From the NCBI GenBank assembly GCA_001829125.1, contig MIAN01000086.1:1-36288 (forward strand): a stretch of DNA of 36,288 bases, written 5' to 3'. Numbering within the stretch: the stretch's first letter is position 1; every line of letters starts with the position of its first letter. Shown here one piece after another: positions 18,285 through 27,310 of the stretch. Under the pieces are notes generated by a model. That model saw nothing but the letters and a program-made list of their open reading frames with translations, searched no databases and was not told the origin of the DNA. The position numbers and the translations under genes are program-made. The stretch is from Spirochaetes bacterium GWB1_27_13 (GTDB lineage Bacteria; Spirochaetota; GWE2-31-10; MWDO01).

Positions 18285-18755
18285 TGATTACCTCTAAAAT
18301 AAATTTTGGGTTGAATTTATACAATTTTGATTAGCATGTCAAACAAAAAATAAATATATGGGAAAAGTTAAGAAATAATAAGTATTTTTGAATAACCTAA
18401 AACAGGATAAAAAAACAAACGGAGTAATAACAAGTACTCATTTCAAAAGTAATAAAAACATGTCTCAAAAAGGAGGAGAAAATAAATGAAAAAACTAATA
18501 AATCAGCACTTGCTACACTCCGTTTTAATATTCAGAGGTGTTATTTCTATAGATAATATAATAACAAATTAAGATTAAAACAACCTTAAAATAAGATTAA
18601 TTTGTCTTAATATTTATATTTTTCTAAAAAATAAAAATTAAAAAACAAATTTATACTTGCCATTTAAATAATTATTACTATTCCATATACAATCAAAAGA
18701 ATAAAAAGTTTTTGATGCAGTACAAATTAACTTAGCAACAGATAAAGATTTCACA
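18285..18755. other. Long intergenic region with a structured micro-ORF
   Basis: It holds the small ORF at 18486-18572 and an enclosing inverted repeat (AAACGGAGT 18417-18425 with ACTCCGTTT 18517-18525). A competing local stem, GAGTA 18422-18426 with TACTC 18435-18439, would exclude the long-range pairing. The remainder (18573-18755) is very AT-rich with no convincing gene. Confidence 0.5.
18486..18572 (+). CDS. Candidate 28-residue peptide with very strong ribosome binding site
   Basis: The ORF starts ATGAAAAAACTAATA and encodes MKKLINQHLLHSVLIFRGVI followed by eight more residues, ending in TAA at 18570-18572. An unusually good AGGAGG (18471-18476) lies nine bases upstream, better than for most full-length genes here. 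The peptide is not clearly membrane-spanning. Both the site and the start lie inside a long-range stem (18417-18425/18517-18525), so translation may be gated by RNA folding. No gene follows on this strand for about 1 kb, so a leader-peptide role is unlikely unless something was lost. It could also be the remains of a truncated gene. Confidence 0.4.
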   Translation: MKKLINQHLLHSVLIFRGVISIDNIITN

Positions 18756-19295
18756 CTACTGTGGAATATCATATCTAAGTAAATATTGATATTCATTTTC
18801 TTCTTCAGAAAATGTCTTAATTAATATTTTAAAATTAAACTTTAAATATAGTTTCAATAATTTATCTGCACAAACTCCATAAATAGCAGTTTTTCCAAGT
18901 TTTTTAAGGTCTTCCATATAAAATTTTTTTAAAGAAATATCTAGATCAAAAGGATTTTCCTTACAATCTTTTACAATGTACAAAGAAAGTCCTTCACAAA
19001 AATTAATATTTTTTTGTTCTTCTGTTAGCGTAAAACCCATCTCTTCAATTTTCAAGCGTATTTTATTATTCATATTTAATGCAGCTGCCATTATAATTTT
19101 ACCATCTTTTTTAACTGCATAAATTTTTTGATACTCATAAGGTATTGTAGATTTTAATCGACATCCATCTATATGTTCATAATTTTTGACAATCCAGCTA
19201 TTAGGTTCTTTTTCAACAAACTCTTCGTATAACCCTTTTTCAAATTCAATAAGTTCTTCTTCTGTTTGTAAAATACAAAGTTCTAAATTACCCAT
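18756..19295 (-). CDS. GNAT-like acetyltransferase fold protein
   Basis: A 179-residue protein. The beta-strand pair YQKIYAVKKDGKIIMAAALN, a central strand NINFCEGLSLYIVKD, and the final LGKTAIYGVCADKLLKLYLK with FNFKIL resemble the last strands and helix of GNAT N-acetyltransferases. The acetyl-CoA loop (Q/RxxGxG/A) is not obvious, so activity is doubtful and the call is by fold only. The start has a GAGG site six bases upstream. It is isolated on the minus strand. I cannot name a substrate. Confidence 0.5.
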   Translation of the reverse strand: MGNLELCILQTEEELIEFEKGLYEEFVEKEPNSWIVKNYEHIDGCRLKSTIPYEYQKIYAVKKDGKIIMAAALNMNNKIRLKIEEMGFTLTEEQKNINFCEGLSLYIVKDCKENPFDLDISLKKFYMEDLKKLGKTAIYGVCADKLLKLYLKFNFKILIKTFSEEENEYQYLLRYDIPQ

Positions 19296-19453
19296 TTACT
19301 ACCTCACCAAAGATTTATAAATAAAATATACTTAAAAGGTGATAACAGGTCAATCTTTTTTATAAGAAATAGTTTTGAAAAAAGATTTTTATTGATTAGA
19401 TTTTTCAAAAATTTATAAAAATATATAATAAAAATAAAAAATATATTTTTTTG

Positions 19454-19481
19454 TTGAATTTATTAATTTTAAAGTTATAAT
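19454..19481 (+). promoter_or_regulatory. Promoter for the lipoprotein gene
   Basis: TTGAAT (19454-19459) and perfect TATAAT (19476-19481) with a 16-base spacer, about 70 bases before the ATG at 19550. Confidence 0.6.
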
Positions 19482-19549
19482 ATAAATAAAGGTACTACCT
19501 TGTAATTTAATTTGTCTAATTATCAATAGAGAAATAGTAGGAATTTTTT

Positions 19550-20452
19550 ATGAATATAAGAAAAATTTTATCAATATCTATTTTATTTTTAGTTTTATTT
19601 CTTGTTTCTTGCCCTCCAATCATTGAAAAAAAAATAAAAACTATAATTGTTATGCCAAAAGAAGATGTTACAAACAACAATTCAAATAATAATACTGTTG
19701 CGGAATTTTGGGCGTTACCAGGCATTACTTTTGTAAATTGGAGACCTAATATTCATATTAAAGGAACTACAGATAATGGGACTCTAACAGGTAGAAAATG
19801 GGATGGTACTCCTGATATAAATCCAGACTTATGGAGTCTTTTTGAGTATTCTCAAGTTTTATACTATGATTCTGATTATACAGGTTTTAATATCCCAGCA
19901 GATAAAGATGTTACTATTGATAACACTGTAATTATGCCTTTAGCATTTGAACAAAAACTTTATAAAAGAACGATCCAAGCAGGAGAAAGCCCAAAATATG
20001 ATGTAACTTATGATATTGCAAATAAAGCAGTTGTAATAACATTAAATACAGAAAATTCTAACTATTTAACTTTAAAAACTGGTACAAGAATAGCCGTTTT
20101 TGCAACTCAAAGACCAACTCAATGGGGTGCTCAAAATGATTATACTATAATAGATAGCTTTCCATCAGGAAACTCCCTCCAAAAAACAACAGATAGCACT
20201 ATAAAAGATAATACAAGTGACAGGTCTGTAACCAGAAAAATAAGTTATATTACTTACAATGGCGGTGTTCAAGATATAAGCTCTGATAATAGCACAAACC
20301 ATTGGTTTAAAGGGCTAAAATTAGAGCAGGCAAAGATTACTATATATATGCCACACCTTGCCACAGGTGATGATGCAAAAAAATACTGGGACACAATTGA
20401 CAAAACCCCACTTGCACCATTTATGTTATTCTGGATTGCGATTCAACAGTAA
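19550..20452 (+). CDS. Unknown lipoprotein
   Basis: A 300-residue secreted protein. Residues 1-20 form a lipoprotein signal peptide ending in LVSC, with Cys21 as the lipidation site. The mature part begins with a Lys-rich and then Asn-rich linker (to about 50), followed by a beta-rich region with many Trp, Thr and Asn (GTLTGRKWDGTPDINPDLW, ATQRPTQWGAQNDYTI). No family is recognised. The start has AGGA seven bases upstream. Its own promoter and the gap before the chemotaxis receptor, which has its own promoter, suggest a single-gene unit. It is probably a surface or periplasmic protein. Confidence 0.75.
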   Translation: MNIRKILSISILFLVLFLVSCPPIIEKKIKTIIVMPKEDVTNNNSNNNTVAEFWALPGITFVNWRPNIHIKGTTDNGTLTGRKWDGTPDINPDLWSLFEYSQVLYYDSDYTGFNIPADKDVTIDNTVIMPLAFEQKLYKRTIQAGESPKYDVTYDIANKAVVITLNTENSNYLTLKTGTRIAVFATQRPTQWGAQNDYTIIDSFPSGNSLQKTTDSTIKDNTSDRSVTRKISYITYNGGVQDISSDNSTNHWFKGLKLEQAKITIYMPHLATGDDAKKYWDTIDKTPLAPFMLFWIAIQQ

Positions 20453-20568
20453 AGTAGAATAAAAATCAATCAATAATCTTTGTTTGTTATAAATCCAAAA
20501 ATAACTATAACCATAAAAAATTTGAAACGATTCTTTAATTCGATATTTATGAATTTATAAGAATTTTA

Positions 20569-20597
20569 TTGAATTTTTCTATTTTTTTTAATATAAT
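20569..20597 (+). promoter_or_regulatory. Promoter for the chemotaxis receptor gene
   Basis: TTGAAT (20569-20574), 17-base spacer, perfect TATAAT (20592-20597). Predicted start is about 40 bases before the TTG initiation codon. Confidence 0.65.
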
Positions 20598-20643
20598 TAT
20601 AAAAAAGAAACAATATAGTACATAAAATATAAGGAATAACAAC

Positions 20644-22557
20644 TTGTCAAACCAAATAAATAAATTTAAGAAAAAATATTTTATTTTAATCTTTGCTATC
20701 AGTTTTATAGTTATTTTACAAATCTTTATTTCATTATTTATAGAAAATAGGATTCTAAAAAAATTAACGGATACAAGAAAAAAAGAGTTAAACAAAATCT
20801 GGGATAAATATTTAGAACAAAAATTTGGAGAATTGGGAAATTACGTTGATGGTTACAGTTGCTGGAAAGATTTAGCAAACGCAATAATTTCTGCAAACGA
20901 AACAAAAGAACTTGATAGTGAGTCTAAGGATACATGGCTTGCTGGTAATGCAAACAAAAACGATATAGTTGGCATCATATCTTTTGATAATATACTTGTA
21001 AAAGATGGAATTGAGATTGAAAAACTTGACTCTTTATTTTCCTCTCCCATACTAAAAGAAATATACAAAACTACAAATTTAAATCAAGAAGCAAGAAACA
21101 ACAATTATATCATTAATATCAAAGGAAATACTCTACTTTTAGTCGCATCTCCTATTTGTGATGATGACGGCAACCCAATGGTAGATGGAATTGAAATTTT
21201 TGGTAGGATATTAAAAGAAAAAGACATCGATGACATAAAAACTTTTTTAAACTCTAATGTTTCTCTTACAAACGCTACTGATACAAAATCATATCTAACA
21301 ATTTCAGTAATCGATTCTTTTGATAATGAGAATACAAAATATTTAAATATAGATCCATTGGTAAAAATAAATGATTTAGTCTTTAATCCTCTATTAACAA
21401 ACTTATTTTTACAAGTAATCATTACAATTGGAATAATTTTAACATTTTTGTTTTTATTAAATGGAATATCCAAACTATTTGATGAAACTGAGAAAAAATC
21501 AAACACAATTTCTAAGCTAAGTTCTGATTTTATAAGTATAAACAACTCTTTTAAATCAGTTAGCTCATTTTATAATAAATTTCATTCTACCATCAATAAA
21601 TCAGAAACCCAAATAAAAGAAATGCAAACAAGTCTCAATACTGTACAAAACCAAAGCAAAGAACAGGCTACTCAAATAGAAAATACAAATAAAGAAATGT
21701 CTAAAGTTTTATCTAATATTAATAACATAACAAATCACCTTGAGCATAATTTTATAAAAATGAAAGAAGATAGCCAATTAATAGAAGAAATGCAAAATAA
21801 TATGAGTGAAATAAAAAAAGTTTCTTCTAATAGTAAAGAAATTTCTATACAACTAAATAATTATTCTCTAATTGGGGAAGAATCTATAAAATTAGTAATA
21901 GATGCTATTGCAGAAATTTCTGACTCTTCAAATAAAATTGAAGAAATTATAACTATTATAAATAACATTTCTGAAAAAACTAATTTACTTTCTATAAACG
22001 CCTCGATTGAAGCTGCACATTCAGGGGAACATGGAAGAGGATTTTTTATTGTTGCTAATGAAATAAGAAAACTTTCACAAAACACTCATAAAAATACAGC
22101 AAACATTTCGGCTGTTATAAAAAAAATCGTCGAACAGATAAACCAAACTTCTTTAAAAACAAAAGAAGCAATGGATACACTGACAAACATAATGAGTTCA
22201 TCGACTAATAATCAAAGACTTTCAAATGAGATAAATTTTTCTGTTGAAGAACAATACCATTCTCTACAAGAAATAGTACAATCAACAGTATTAATGGTAC
22301 AAATTACAGAAGAAATCAAAGATTCAATGCTTAACCAAAAAAATCTCATTGAAACTCTGGCTAACACTATGACAAATTTGGAAGAATTTTCTTTAGAAAC
22401 CAAAGATAAAATTATTTCTCATATTGATTATCTAAATTCTGTTTTACAAACATTAGTTGACATAAAAAGACTATCCGATGAAGGTAGCTCTATTATGGGT
22501 ACTTTTAGCAATTTTATCGATAAATTTAAAACTCATTACGAAAATAGTCAAAATTAA
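20644..22557 (+). CDS. Methyl-accepting chemotaxis protein with CHASE4-like sensor
   Basis: A 637-residue receptor. Membrane helix 1 is about residues 12-34. An extracytoplasmic sensor (about 40-245) has YVDGYSCWKDLANAI and LLVASPICDDDGNPMVDGIE, the pattern of CHASE4 domains. Helix 2 is about 249-272. The cytoplasmic part is a long helical bundle whose tip, near 447-480, reads NLLSINASIEAAHSGEHGRG and FFIVANEIRKLSQNT, the conserved CheA/CheW contact hairpin. I see no clear HAMP domain between helix 2 and the signalling coils, which is unusual. It starts at TTG, supported by AAGGA eight bases upstream. The ligand is unknown. There is no CheR/CheB-tether pentapeptide at the C-terminus. Confidence 0.9.
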   Translation: MSNQINKFKKKYFILIFAISFIVILQIFISLFIENRILKKLTDTRKKELNKIWDKYLEQKFGELGNYVDGYSCWKDLANAIISANETKELDSESKDTWLAGNANKNDIVGIISFDNILVKDGIEIEKLDSLFSSPILKEIYKTTNLNQEARNNNYIINIKGNTLLLVASPICDDDGNPMVDGIEIFGRILKEKDIDDIKTFLNSNVSLTNATDTKSYLTISVIDSFDNENTKYLNIDPLVKINDLVFNPLLTNLFLQVIITIGIILTFLFLLNGISKLFDETEKKSNTISKLSSDFISINNSFKSVSSFYNKFHSTINKSETQIKEMQTSLNTVQNQSKEQATQIENTNKEMSKVLSNINNITNHLEHNFIKMKEDSQLIEEMQNNMSEIKKVSSNSKEISIQLNNYSLIGEESIKLVIDAIAEISDSSNKIEEIITIINNISEKTNLLSINASIEAAHSGEHGRGFFIVANEIRKLSQNTHKNTANISAVIKKIVEQINQTSLKTKEAMDTLTNIMSSSTNNQRLSNEINFSVEEQYHSLQEIVQSTVLMVQITEEIKDSMLNQKNLIETLANTMTNLEEFSLETKDKIISHIDYLNSVLQTLVDIKRLSDEGSSIMGTFSNFIDKFKTHYENSQN

Positions 22558-22714
22558 AAATCCATCCCATTAATTTATTTATATCCATTTTTTTAGATAA
22601 ATTAATCCCACTCTTCATCGTTCTCAAAGAGAAGTGGATAAAACTAAAGATGAATATAATCATAAAATATTTTAGGTAAGTTCTTATACTTTTTTTAACT
22701 ATTTCAGAAAATAT

Positions 22715-22743
22715 TTGGCTTTAGTTAAAATATATGATATAAA
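22715..22743 (+). promoter_or_regulatory. Likely promoter of the lipid kinase operon
   Basis: TTGGCT (22715-22720) and TATAAA (22738-22743) with a 17-base spacer, about 30 bases before the ATG at 22774. Four and five of six consensus matches. Confidence 0.45.
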
Positions 22744-22773
22744 TATCCGAGAATTCTAAAAAAAGGATTTAAA

Positions 22774-23706
22774 ATGCTTTTAAAATATAATAAACCGATA
22801 ATAATGTATAATCCAAAAGCTGGCGGTGGTAAGGCAAGAGAAAAATTTGAAATTTATTATAAAAAATTAAAAGAATCTAATATTTTTACTGAAAATATAG
22901 ATTTTTGTGAAACAGAATCAAGAGATGATGCAATCTCAAAAGCTATCAATATAAGCGAGCAAAATAATAATGATGTAATAATTACTATTGGTGGTGATGG
23001 TACAATTTCTACAATAGTAAATGCTTTAATGACACTACCAAAAGAAAAAAGACTTCCATTATTACCTCTTCCTTCTGGAACTGGAGATTCTTTATTGAGA
23101 GACTTTAATGTTACAGATATAGATTTGGCAATAGCAAACTTAAAAAAAATTGATTCACCAAAATTTTTTGATTTGTTATTTTTAGAAGAATTGGAAGGCA
23201 ATTATAAATATTACTGTATAAATGTATTGGGAATGGGTTTTATATCAGATGCAGCAAATTATGCTGTTAAAGGTATGAAAAAATTTGGTGCTATGGGTTA
23301 TGTATATGCAATTTTTGCAGCACTTGGCAACTTTAAACCATATAAGACAACTATAAAATATAATGATGGTAAAAACACATACCAATCAGATAAAGTATTT
23401 TTTTTGACTATCTCAAATACAAAATATAGTGGTGGTGCTGTAAAAATTGCACCAGATGCTATTTATAATGATAATCTTATGGATATTGTTATACTTCATG
23501 ATATAAATAGATTTCAATTTTTAAATGGTTTTAGAAAAGCCTTTAAAGGAAAACATTTAGGCAAAAAAGGATGTACTCATTTTCAAACTAATTCTATTGA
23601 AATTCATTCAGAACCAAAATTCCAATTAATGCCAGATGGCGAACTCGAGGGAACGAGTCCTTTAAGAGTAAGTATTCTTCCAAAAGAAATTGCGTTGGTA
23701 GTGTAA
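22774..23706 (+). CDS. Diacylglycerol kinase/LCB5-family lipid kinase
   Basis: A 310-residue protein of the DagK/YegS family, which phosphorylates diacylglycerol or a similar lipid at the inner face of the membrane. Motifs: YNPKAGGGKA at 12-21, ITIGGDGTISTIVNAL near 70-85 (GGDGT nucleotide loop), LPLPSGTGDSLLRDF near 107-121, and a C-terminal beta-sandwich ending FQLMPDGELEG near 290. Length is normal. AAGGA lies six bases upstream of the ATG. It is the first gene of a tightly packed operon, with plsC starting one base after its stop. Together the two would recycle diacylglycerol to phosphatidic acid (inference). Confidence 0.9.
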   Translation: MLLKYNKPIIMYNPKAGGGKAREKFEIYYKKLKESNIFTENIDFCETESRDDAISKAINISEQNNNDVIITIGGDGTISTIVNALMTLPKEKRLPLLPLPSGTGDSLLRDFNVTDIDLAIANLKKIDSPKFFDLLFLEELEGNYKYYCINVLGMGFISDAANYAVKGMKKFGAMGYVYAIFAALGNFKPYKTTIKYNDGKNTYQSDKVFFLTISNTKYSGGAVKIAPDAIYNDNLMDIVILHDINRFQFLNGFRKAFKGKHLGKKGCTHFQTNSIEIHSEPKFQLMPDGELEGTSPLRVSILPKEIALVV

Positions 23707-23707
23707 T

Positions 23708-24430
23708 ATGATAAAAAATATTTTTAAAATTATTCTATCAATGATACTTTGGGCTATTTTTTGGAATGTGTTAATAATTTCAGTTATTTTAATGCTTATA
23801 ATAAGTTTATTTATTCCAAAAAAATTTTACAACCCATTAGTTATACTCGTTTGTAAAATCGTAATGTATTCTTTGTTACTTTTCCCACGAAACAAGGGAT
23901 TAAAAAAAGAAGAAGTTCCTTTTCCTGTAATTTATGTTGCAAATCATGTAAGTTTTTTTGATATTTTTATTTGTGGAAGTATTTTACCTGGTAATCCAAG
24001 AGGTTTGGAACTTAAAAGTCATTTTAATAAACCAATTTATGGCTGGTTTATCTCAAGATTTGGCGAAATACCAATTGACACTTCGAGTAAATCGAGTATA
24101 AAACATTCTTTTTTACAAATAACAGAGATGCTAAAAAATAAAGTTAGAAGCATTTTAATAATGCCAGAAGGAACTAGAACTCGAAATGGTAAAATAGGTG
24201 CGTTTAAATCTGGTGCTTTTTATTTATCAAGACTATCAGGTATTCCGATAGTACCAGTTGTTTATAAAGGACTTTTTGAAAGAAACAACCCAACAAACAT
24301 TATAGTAAATCCGGGGTTTTTTGATGTAATAATTTTGCCTCCTGTAAATCCTGCTGATTTTAGTTCAGATGACGAAATGGCAAATTTTGTAAGAAATTTG
24401 ATGAGTAAAACACTGGAGGAAAAACAATGA
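23708..24430 (+). CDS. plsC: 1-acyl-sn-glycerol-3-phosphate acyltransferase
   Basis: A 240-residue member of the PlsC family, making phosphatidic acid from lysophosphatidic acid. An N-terminal membrane helix (about 5-36) precedes the catalytic NHxxxxD box ANHVSFFDIF near 79-88. The substrate-binding block MPEGTRTRNGKIGAFKSG lies near 156-173, and IPIVPVVYKG near 181-190 is the last conserved motif. It is translationally coupled to the genes on both sides: one base separates it from the lipid kinase, and its stop overlaps the next start (ATGA). Confidence 0.92.
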   Translation: MIKNIFKIILSMILWAIFWNVLIISVILMLIISLFIPKKFYNPLVILVCKIVMYSLLLFPRNKGLKKEEVPFPVIYVANHVSFFDIFICGSILPGNPRGLELKSHFNKPIYGWFISRFGEIPIDTSSKSSIKHSFLQITEMLKNKVRSILIMPEGTRTRNGKIGAFKSGAFYLSRLSGIPIVPVVYKGLFERNNPTNIIVNPGFFDVIILPPVNPADFSSDDEMANFVRNLMSKTLEEKQ

Positions 24431-24690
24431 GACTTGATAAATTTTTAAAAAATTCTCTAATTTTTAAAACAAGAAGCGGCGGAGAAAAATCAATTGAAGA
24501 AGGCAATGTTTTAATAAACGATAAAATTGCAAAACCTTCAGCAAGTGTAAAAGTAGGAGATATTCTTACAGTAATTAGCCCTTTAAAAAAATCAAAATAT
24601 AAAATATTATTACTTTTAGAAAAAAACGTTTCAAAAAAAGAAGCTAAAGAAATGATAGAAATTGTATCTGAAGAGCAACTTGACTTGTGA
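24427..24690 (+). CDS. S4-domain RNA-binding protein, RqcP (YabO)-like
   Basis: An 87-residue protein made of one S4 domain: MRLDKFLKNSLIFKTRSGGE at the start, then GNVLINDKIAKPSASVKVGD and LTVI. Length and the MRLDKFLK start match RqcP, which binds stalled 50S subunits with RqcH and helps alanine tailing in ribosome quality control; the related Hsp15 is longer. The start overlaps the plsC stop by four bases, so it is the third cistron of the lipid operon. No link between lipid synthesis and ribosome rescue is known to me, so the coupling may just be shared expression. Confidence 0.8.
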   Translation: MRLDKFLKNSLIFKTRSGGEKSIEEGNVLINDKIAKPSASVKVGDILTVISPLKKSKYKILLLLEKNVSKKEAKEMIEIVSEEQLDL

Positions 24691-24731
24691 GATGGTATTT
24701 GTTAAACCTTTAAAAAATAAGAAAATATATT

Positions 24732-24842
24732 TAACTTGAGTTCAATATAAGAATGTTTTTAATAAAAAATGATAAAAATTAAACAAAAGTATTGATAAAA
24801 ACTATTTTCTTTATTAAATTTTCTTATATCGAACTCAAGTTA
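24732..24842. repeat. 111-bp element with 22-bp near-perfect inverted ends
   Basis: Ends 24732-24753 and 24821-24842 are inverted copies with a single mismatch (one arm starts TAACTTGAGTTCAATATAAG). The 67-base interior is AT-rich and contains TGATAAAAA twice. It sits between two convergent genes. It could act as a long-loop bidirectional terminator or be a MITE-like remnant; no clear target duplication flanks it. Confidence 0.75.
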
Positions 24843-24874
24843 TTTTATACTTTATCGTCTAAAAAAATGGAACA

Positions 24875-27217
24875 TTATGGATTGATAGTTATAGTTTGAT
24901 CTTTACCAGAATTTAATGTATTATCATATACTGGATTTGAACTATTTTGCTGATAAATTTTCAACCTAAAAGATGATGTTGCTGAAAAATCAATTAATAG
25001 CTTATCATTATAACTATTTCTTTCTTTTGTAACTAATGATATAACATTATTACCCATTTTTATATTTTGTATTCCATGCTTTTCTAAAAAATTGATTCTC
25101 CAAGTAATTGTGTTAGATGGTGCTTCCAAATCTAAACCAATTATATTTTCAATAAGAAGAGCAACTGGTCCAACACCAGACCATCCACAAAATTTCTGCC
25201 TTACAAGAAGAGTTGCATCCCATCTTGTTGCTGGAGCATAAAATTCTGGAGAATAAGCCTCCCAAATCTGATTTATTCCATCACCATTTCTTGGTATATT
25301 AGGTTCAGTTAAAGATGGCATAGAATAAGAATATGTTAATGGATTAAAATCATGGTATACTTTGCTCATGTTTTCTATATGATTTGTAGAAGCCTCAAAA
25401 GCAAAATTATTATCATACAAAGCCAATCCCTTTATTACAGCAAAATTTGTAGGTGCCCATACCCCACCTTGCCAATAATGCCCACTTTTATCATACAAAG
25501 GATCATTTGCTGCTAATGTAGGAAATAAATGAGGTCTATAAAATTCTAAAGTATTTTTTAGATGATTAGTAATCATTCCATTTGCTTGTGCAGAATCTGG
25601 AATTTCAGCAATCATAGACCAAAATGATGCTATTGTGTTTCGGATATGCCATGTCCCATCCTCTTTTTTATCATAATAGGTATTATATTGACTATTCCAT
25701 AGATAAGAATTGATAATATTTTTAACTGTATTGTATTCATCTTTATATTTAGTCTCTAATGTTGTATTTCCAACAACATTTGCTAATTTTGATAAATAAA
25801 GTGCAGCAAGAGCTTGTTGTGATGACATATCAATCCAAGCACCTTTAGAAATATAACTTTCTCTAGGTGAATTGTCCATACCTGAACCAAAGTCTGTATT
25901 ATAATATAATCCATTGCTATATGATGATCGTGCATTATTTTTCAACCATTGAAAGTATTTATCTAATACTAGGATTACTCTATTGATACGAGATGTATCA
26001 CCTGATAATTTATAATACCTCCATTCCATCCATGCAAATAATGGAGGATTTACATCATTACTACCAGTTTGAACTCCAGTATTTTGATTGTAACAACGAC
26101 AAATATATCCATCGCTAGATTGATGATTATAAAAATTATCTAATGTTGCCATTGTTGGAAAAATATCTCTTCCATATATTGCATAAGCAACCATAAAACA
26201 TGAATCCCATTGATAAATATTTTCATTAAAACCTTCATCAATATAATTTGTTTCAAAACCTTTTTGTACATCACCATTCATAATTTTTTCATGCATAAAT
26301 TTCCATGCCGCCCAATATAAATCAATCCAATTTGTATGCTTTTCCATAATTGGATTTGGAAGCATTTTAATTATATCATCACTTAAATCAGGTGTTTTCT
26401 CTGGCAATGATACAAATCTAATAACACATTGTGAATTACTAAAAGTGGGATGAGTGAGTGTATAGGTAACATCTTTGCTTGGAGTTCCAGAATAAAATAA
26501 AAGAATATCATTTGTAAAATTCATATAACGATTGGAAATATTTTGTCGATTTTCATAAGCAATTGCATCTGTAACTGTTAATCCATTATTAATTGAAAAA
26601 CCACTATTCCCTTGACTTATGTCTAATCCATATTTACCAGATAATTTGACCCTAACACAATAATTAGCAGTACCATTTTCAAAAAGTTCAGCAGAAAGAA
26701 TTCTAGGCCATTCATTTTCAACTGGATAAACAATTTCTTTACCAGAAAAAACCACAAATTTGTTATCAGTATCAATGTTGAATGATTGATCTATTCCGGG
26801 ATCCTTTGCCCATGCGTTTGTTCTCACAATTAAATTTAAAGTACGAACTTTTGAATTAAAAAAAACCTCTTTTTTAGCTTTATAATAAGATACACTATTG
26901 GCAATACCTGTGAATTCATAGGCAGAGCCTCCTATTTCAGATGTCCATAACCAAAGATTCCATCCAGTATAATTATTATCAGCTCTATAATAAAATATTG
27001 CAAATTCATCACTATTCAATGTAATGCTATTTAAAGCCTCTATTACATTATCAATTTTTTCTGGTTTTGTATTTTCAACTGTTCCTGGTCCCACTTGACT
27101 AAGAATAGTAGTAGTTGTTGTTTTTGACGAAGTATTATTAACAGCCTGTTCTTGTGAACAATTATTTATCAAAATTAATAAAATAATCAATATAATTGTA
27201 AATAACCCAACTTTCAT
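24875..27217 (-). CDS. Secreted clan GH-G (GH63/GH37-like) glycosidase with pullulanase-type N-terminal domain
   Basis: A 780-residue lipoprotein: a hydrophobic leader ends at INNC (Cys20), a relaxed, spirochaete-like lipobox, followed by a Thr-rich linker. Residues about 50-150 look like a pullulanase-associated (PUD/CBM41) starch-binding domain (FAIFYYRADNNYTGWNLWLW). Residues about 160-275 resemble the next pullulanase accessory domain. The catalytic (alpha/alpha)6 barrel is about 300-690: YQWDSCFMVAYAIYG, GMDNSPRE with D448 as likely general acid, HYWQGGVWAPTNF, and WEAYSPE with E653 as likely base. The 205-residue spacing suits GH63-type enzymes. The likely substrate is an alpha-glucoside or alpha-glucan fragment outside the cell (inference). 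A LacI operator lies 61-76 bases upstream, and the ribosome site GGAGG is well placed. Confidence 0.85.
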   Translation of the reverse strand: MKVGLFTIILIILLILINNCSQEQAVNNTSSKTTTTTILSQVGPGTVENTKPEKIDNVIEALNSITLNSDEFAIFYYRADNNYTGWNLWLWTSEIGGSAYEFTGIANSVSYYKAKKEVFFNSKVRTLNLIVRTNAWAKDPGIDQSFNIDTDNKFVVFSGKEIVYPVENEWPRILSAELFENGTANYCVRVKLSGKYGLDISQGNSGFSINNGLTVTDAIAYENRQNISNRYMNFTNDILLFYSGTPSKDVTYTLTHPTFSNSQCVIRFVSLPEKTPDLSDDIIKMLPNPIMEKHTNWIDLYWAAWKFMHEKIMNGDVQKGFETNYIDEGFNENIYQWDSCFMVAYAIYGRDIFPTMATLDNFYNHQSSDGYICRCYNQNTGVQTGSNDVNPPLFAWMEWRYYKLSGDTSRINRVILVLDKYFQWLKNNARSSYSNGLYYNTDFGSGMDNSPRESYISKGAWIDMSSQQALAALYLSKLANVVGNTTLETKYKDEYNTVKNIINSYLWNSQYNTYYDKKEDGTWHIRNTIASFWSMIAEIPDSAQANGMITNHLKNTLEFYRPHLFPTLAANDPLYDKSGHYWQGGVWAPTNFAVIKGLALYDNNFAFEASTNHIENMSKVYHDFNPLTYSYSMPSLTEPNIPRNGDGINQIWEAYSPEFYAPATRWDATLLVRQKFCGWSGVGPVALLIENIIGLDLEAPSNTITWRINFLEKHGIQNIKMGNNVISLVTKERNSYNDKLLIDFSATSSFRLKIYQQNSSNPVYDNTLNSGKDQTITINP

Positions 27218-27277
27218 ATAATTTCCTCCACTTTTAAATATTTTTCTTACTAATATCTTTAGAACTATAATTTTTTT

Positions 27278-27293
27278 AGTTAATCGTTTAACT
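27278..27293. promoter_or_regulatory. LacI-family operator upstream of the glycosidase
   Basis: AGTTAATCGTTTAACT, a palindrome with the central CG typical of LacI-family sites, extended by T7/A7 flanks to 13-base arms. The identical 16 bases occur at 28332-28347 before the regulator gene. It lies next to a candidate -10 box (TATAGT on the minus strand), so binding would block transcription of the glycosidase. Confidence 0.85.
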
Positions 27294-27310
27294 AAAAAAA
27301 TAAAAAAAAA

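Noticed and set aside
18573-18755. 37-codon minus-strand frame ending near 18640
   Set aside because: It has a plausible-looking translation but no ribosome site or homology I recognise, and such short frames are frequent in DNA this AT-rich.
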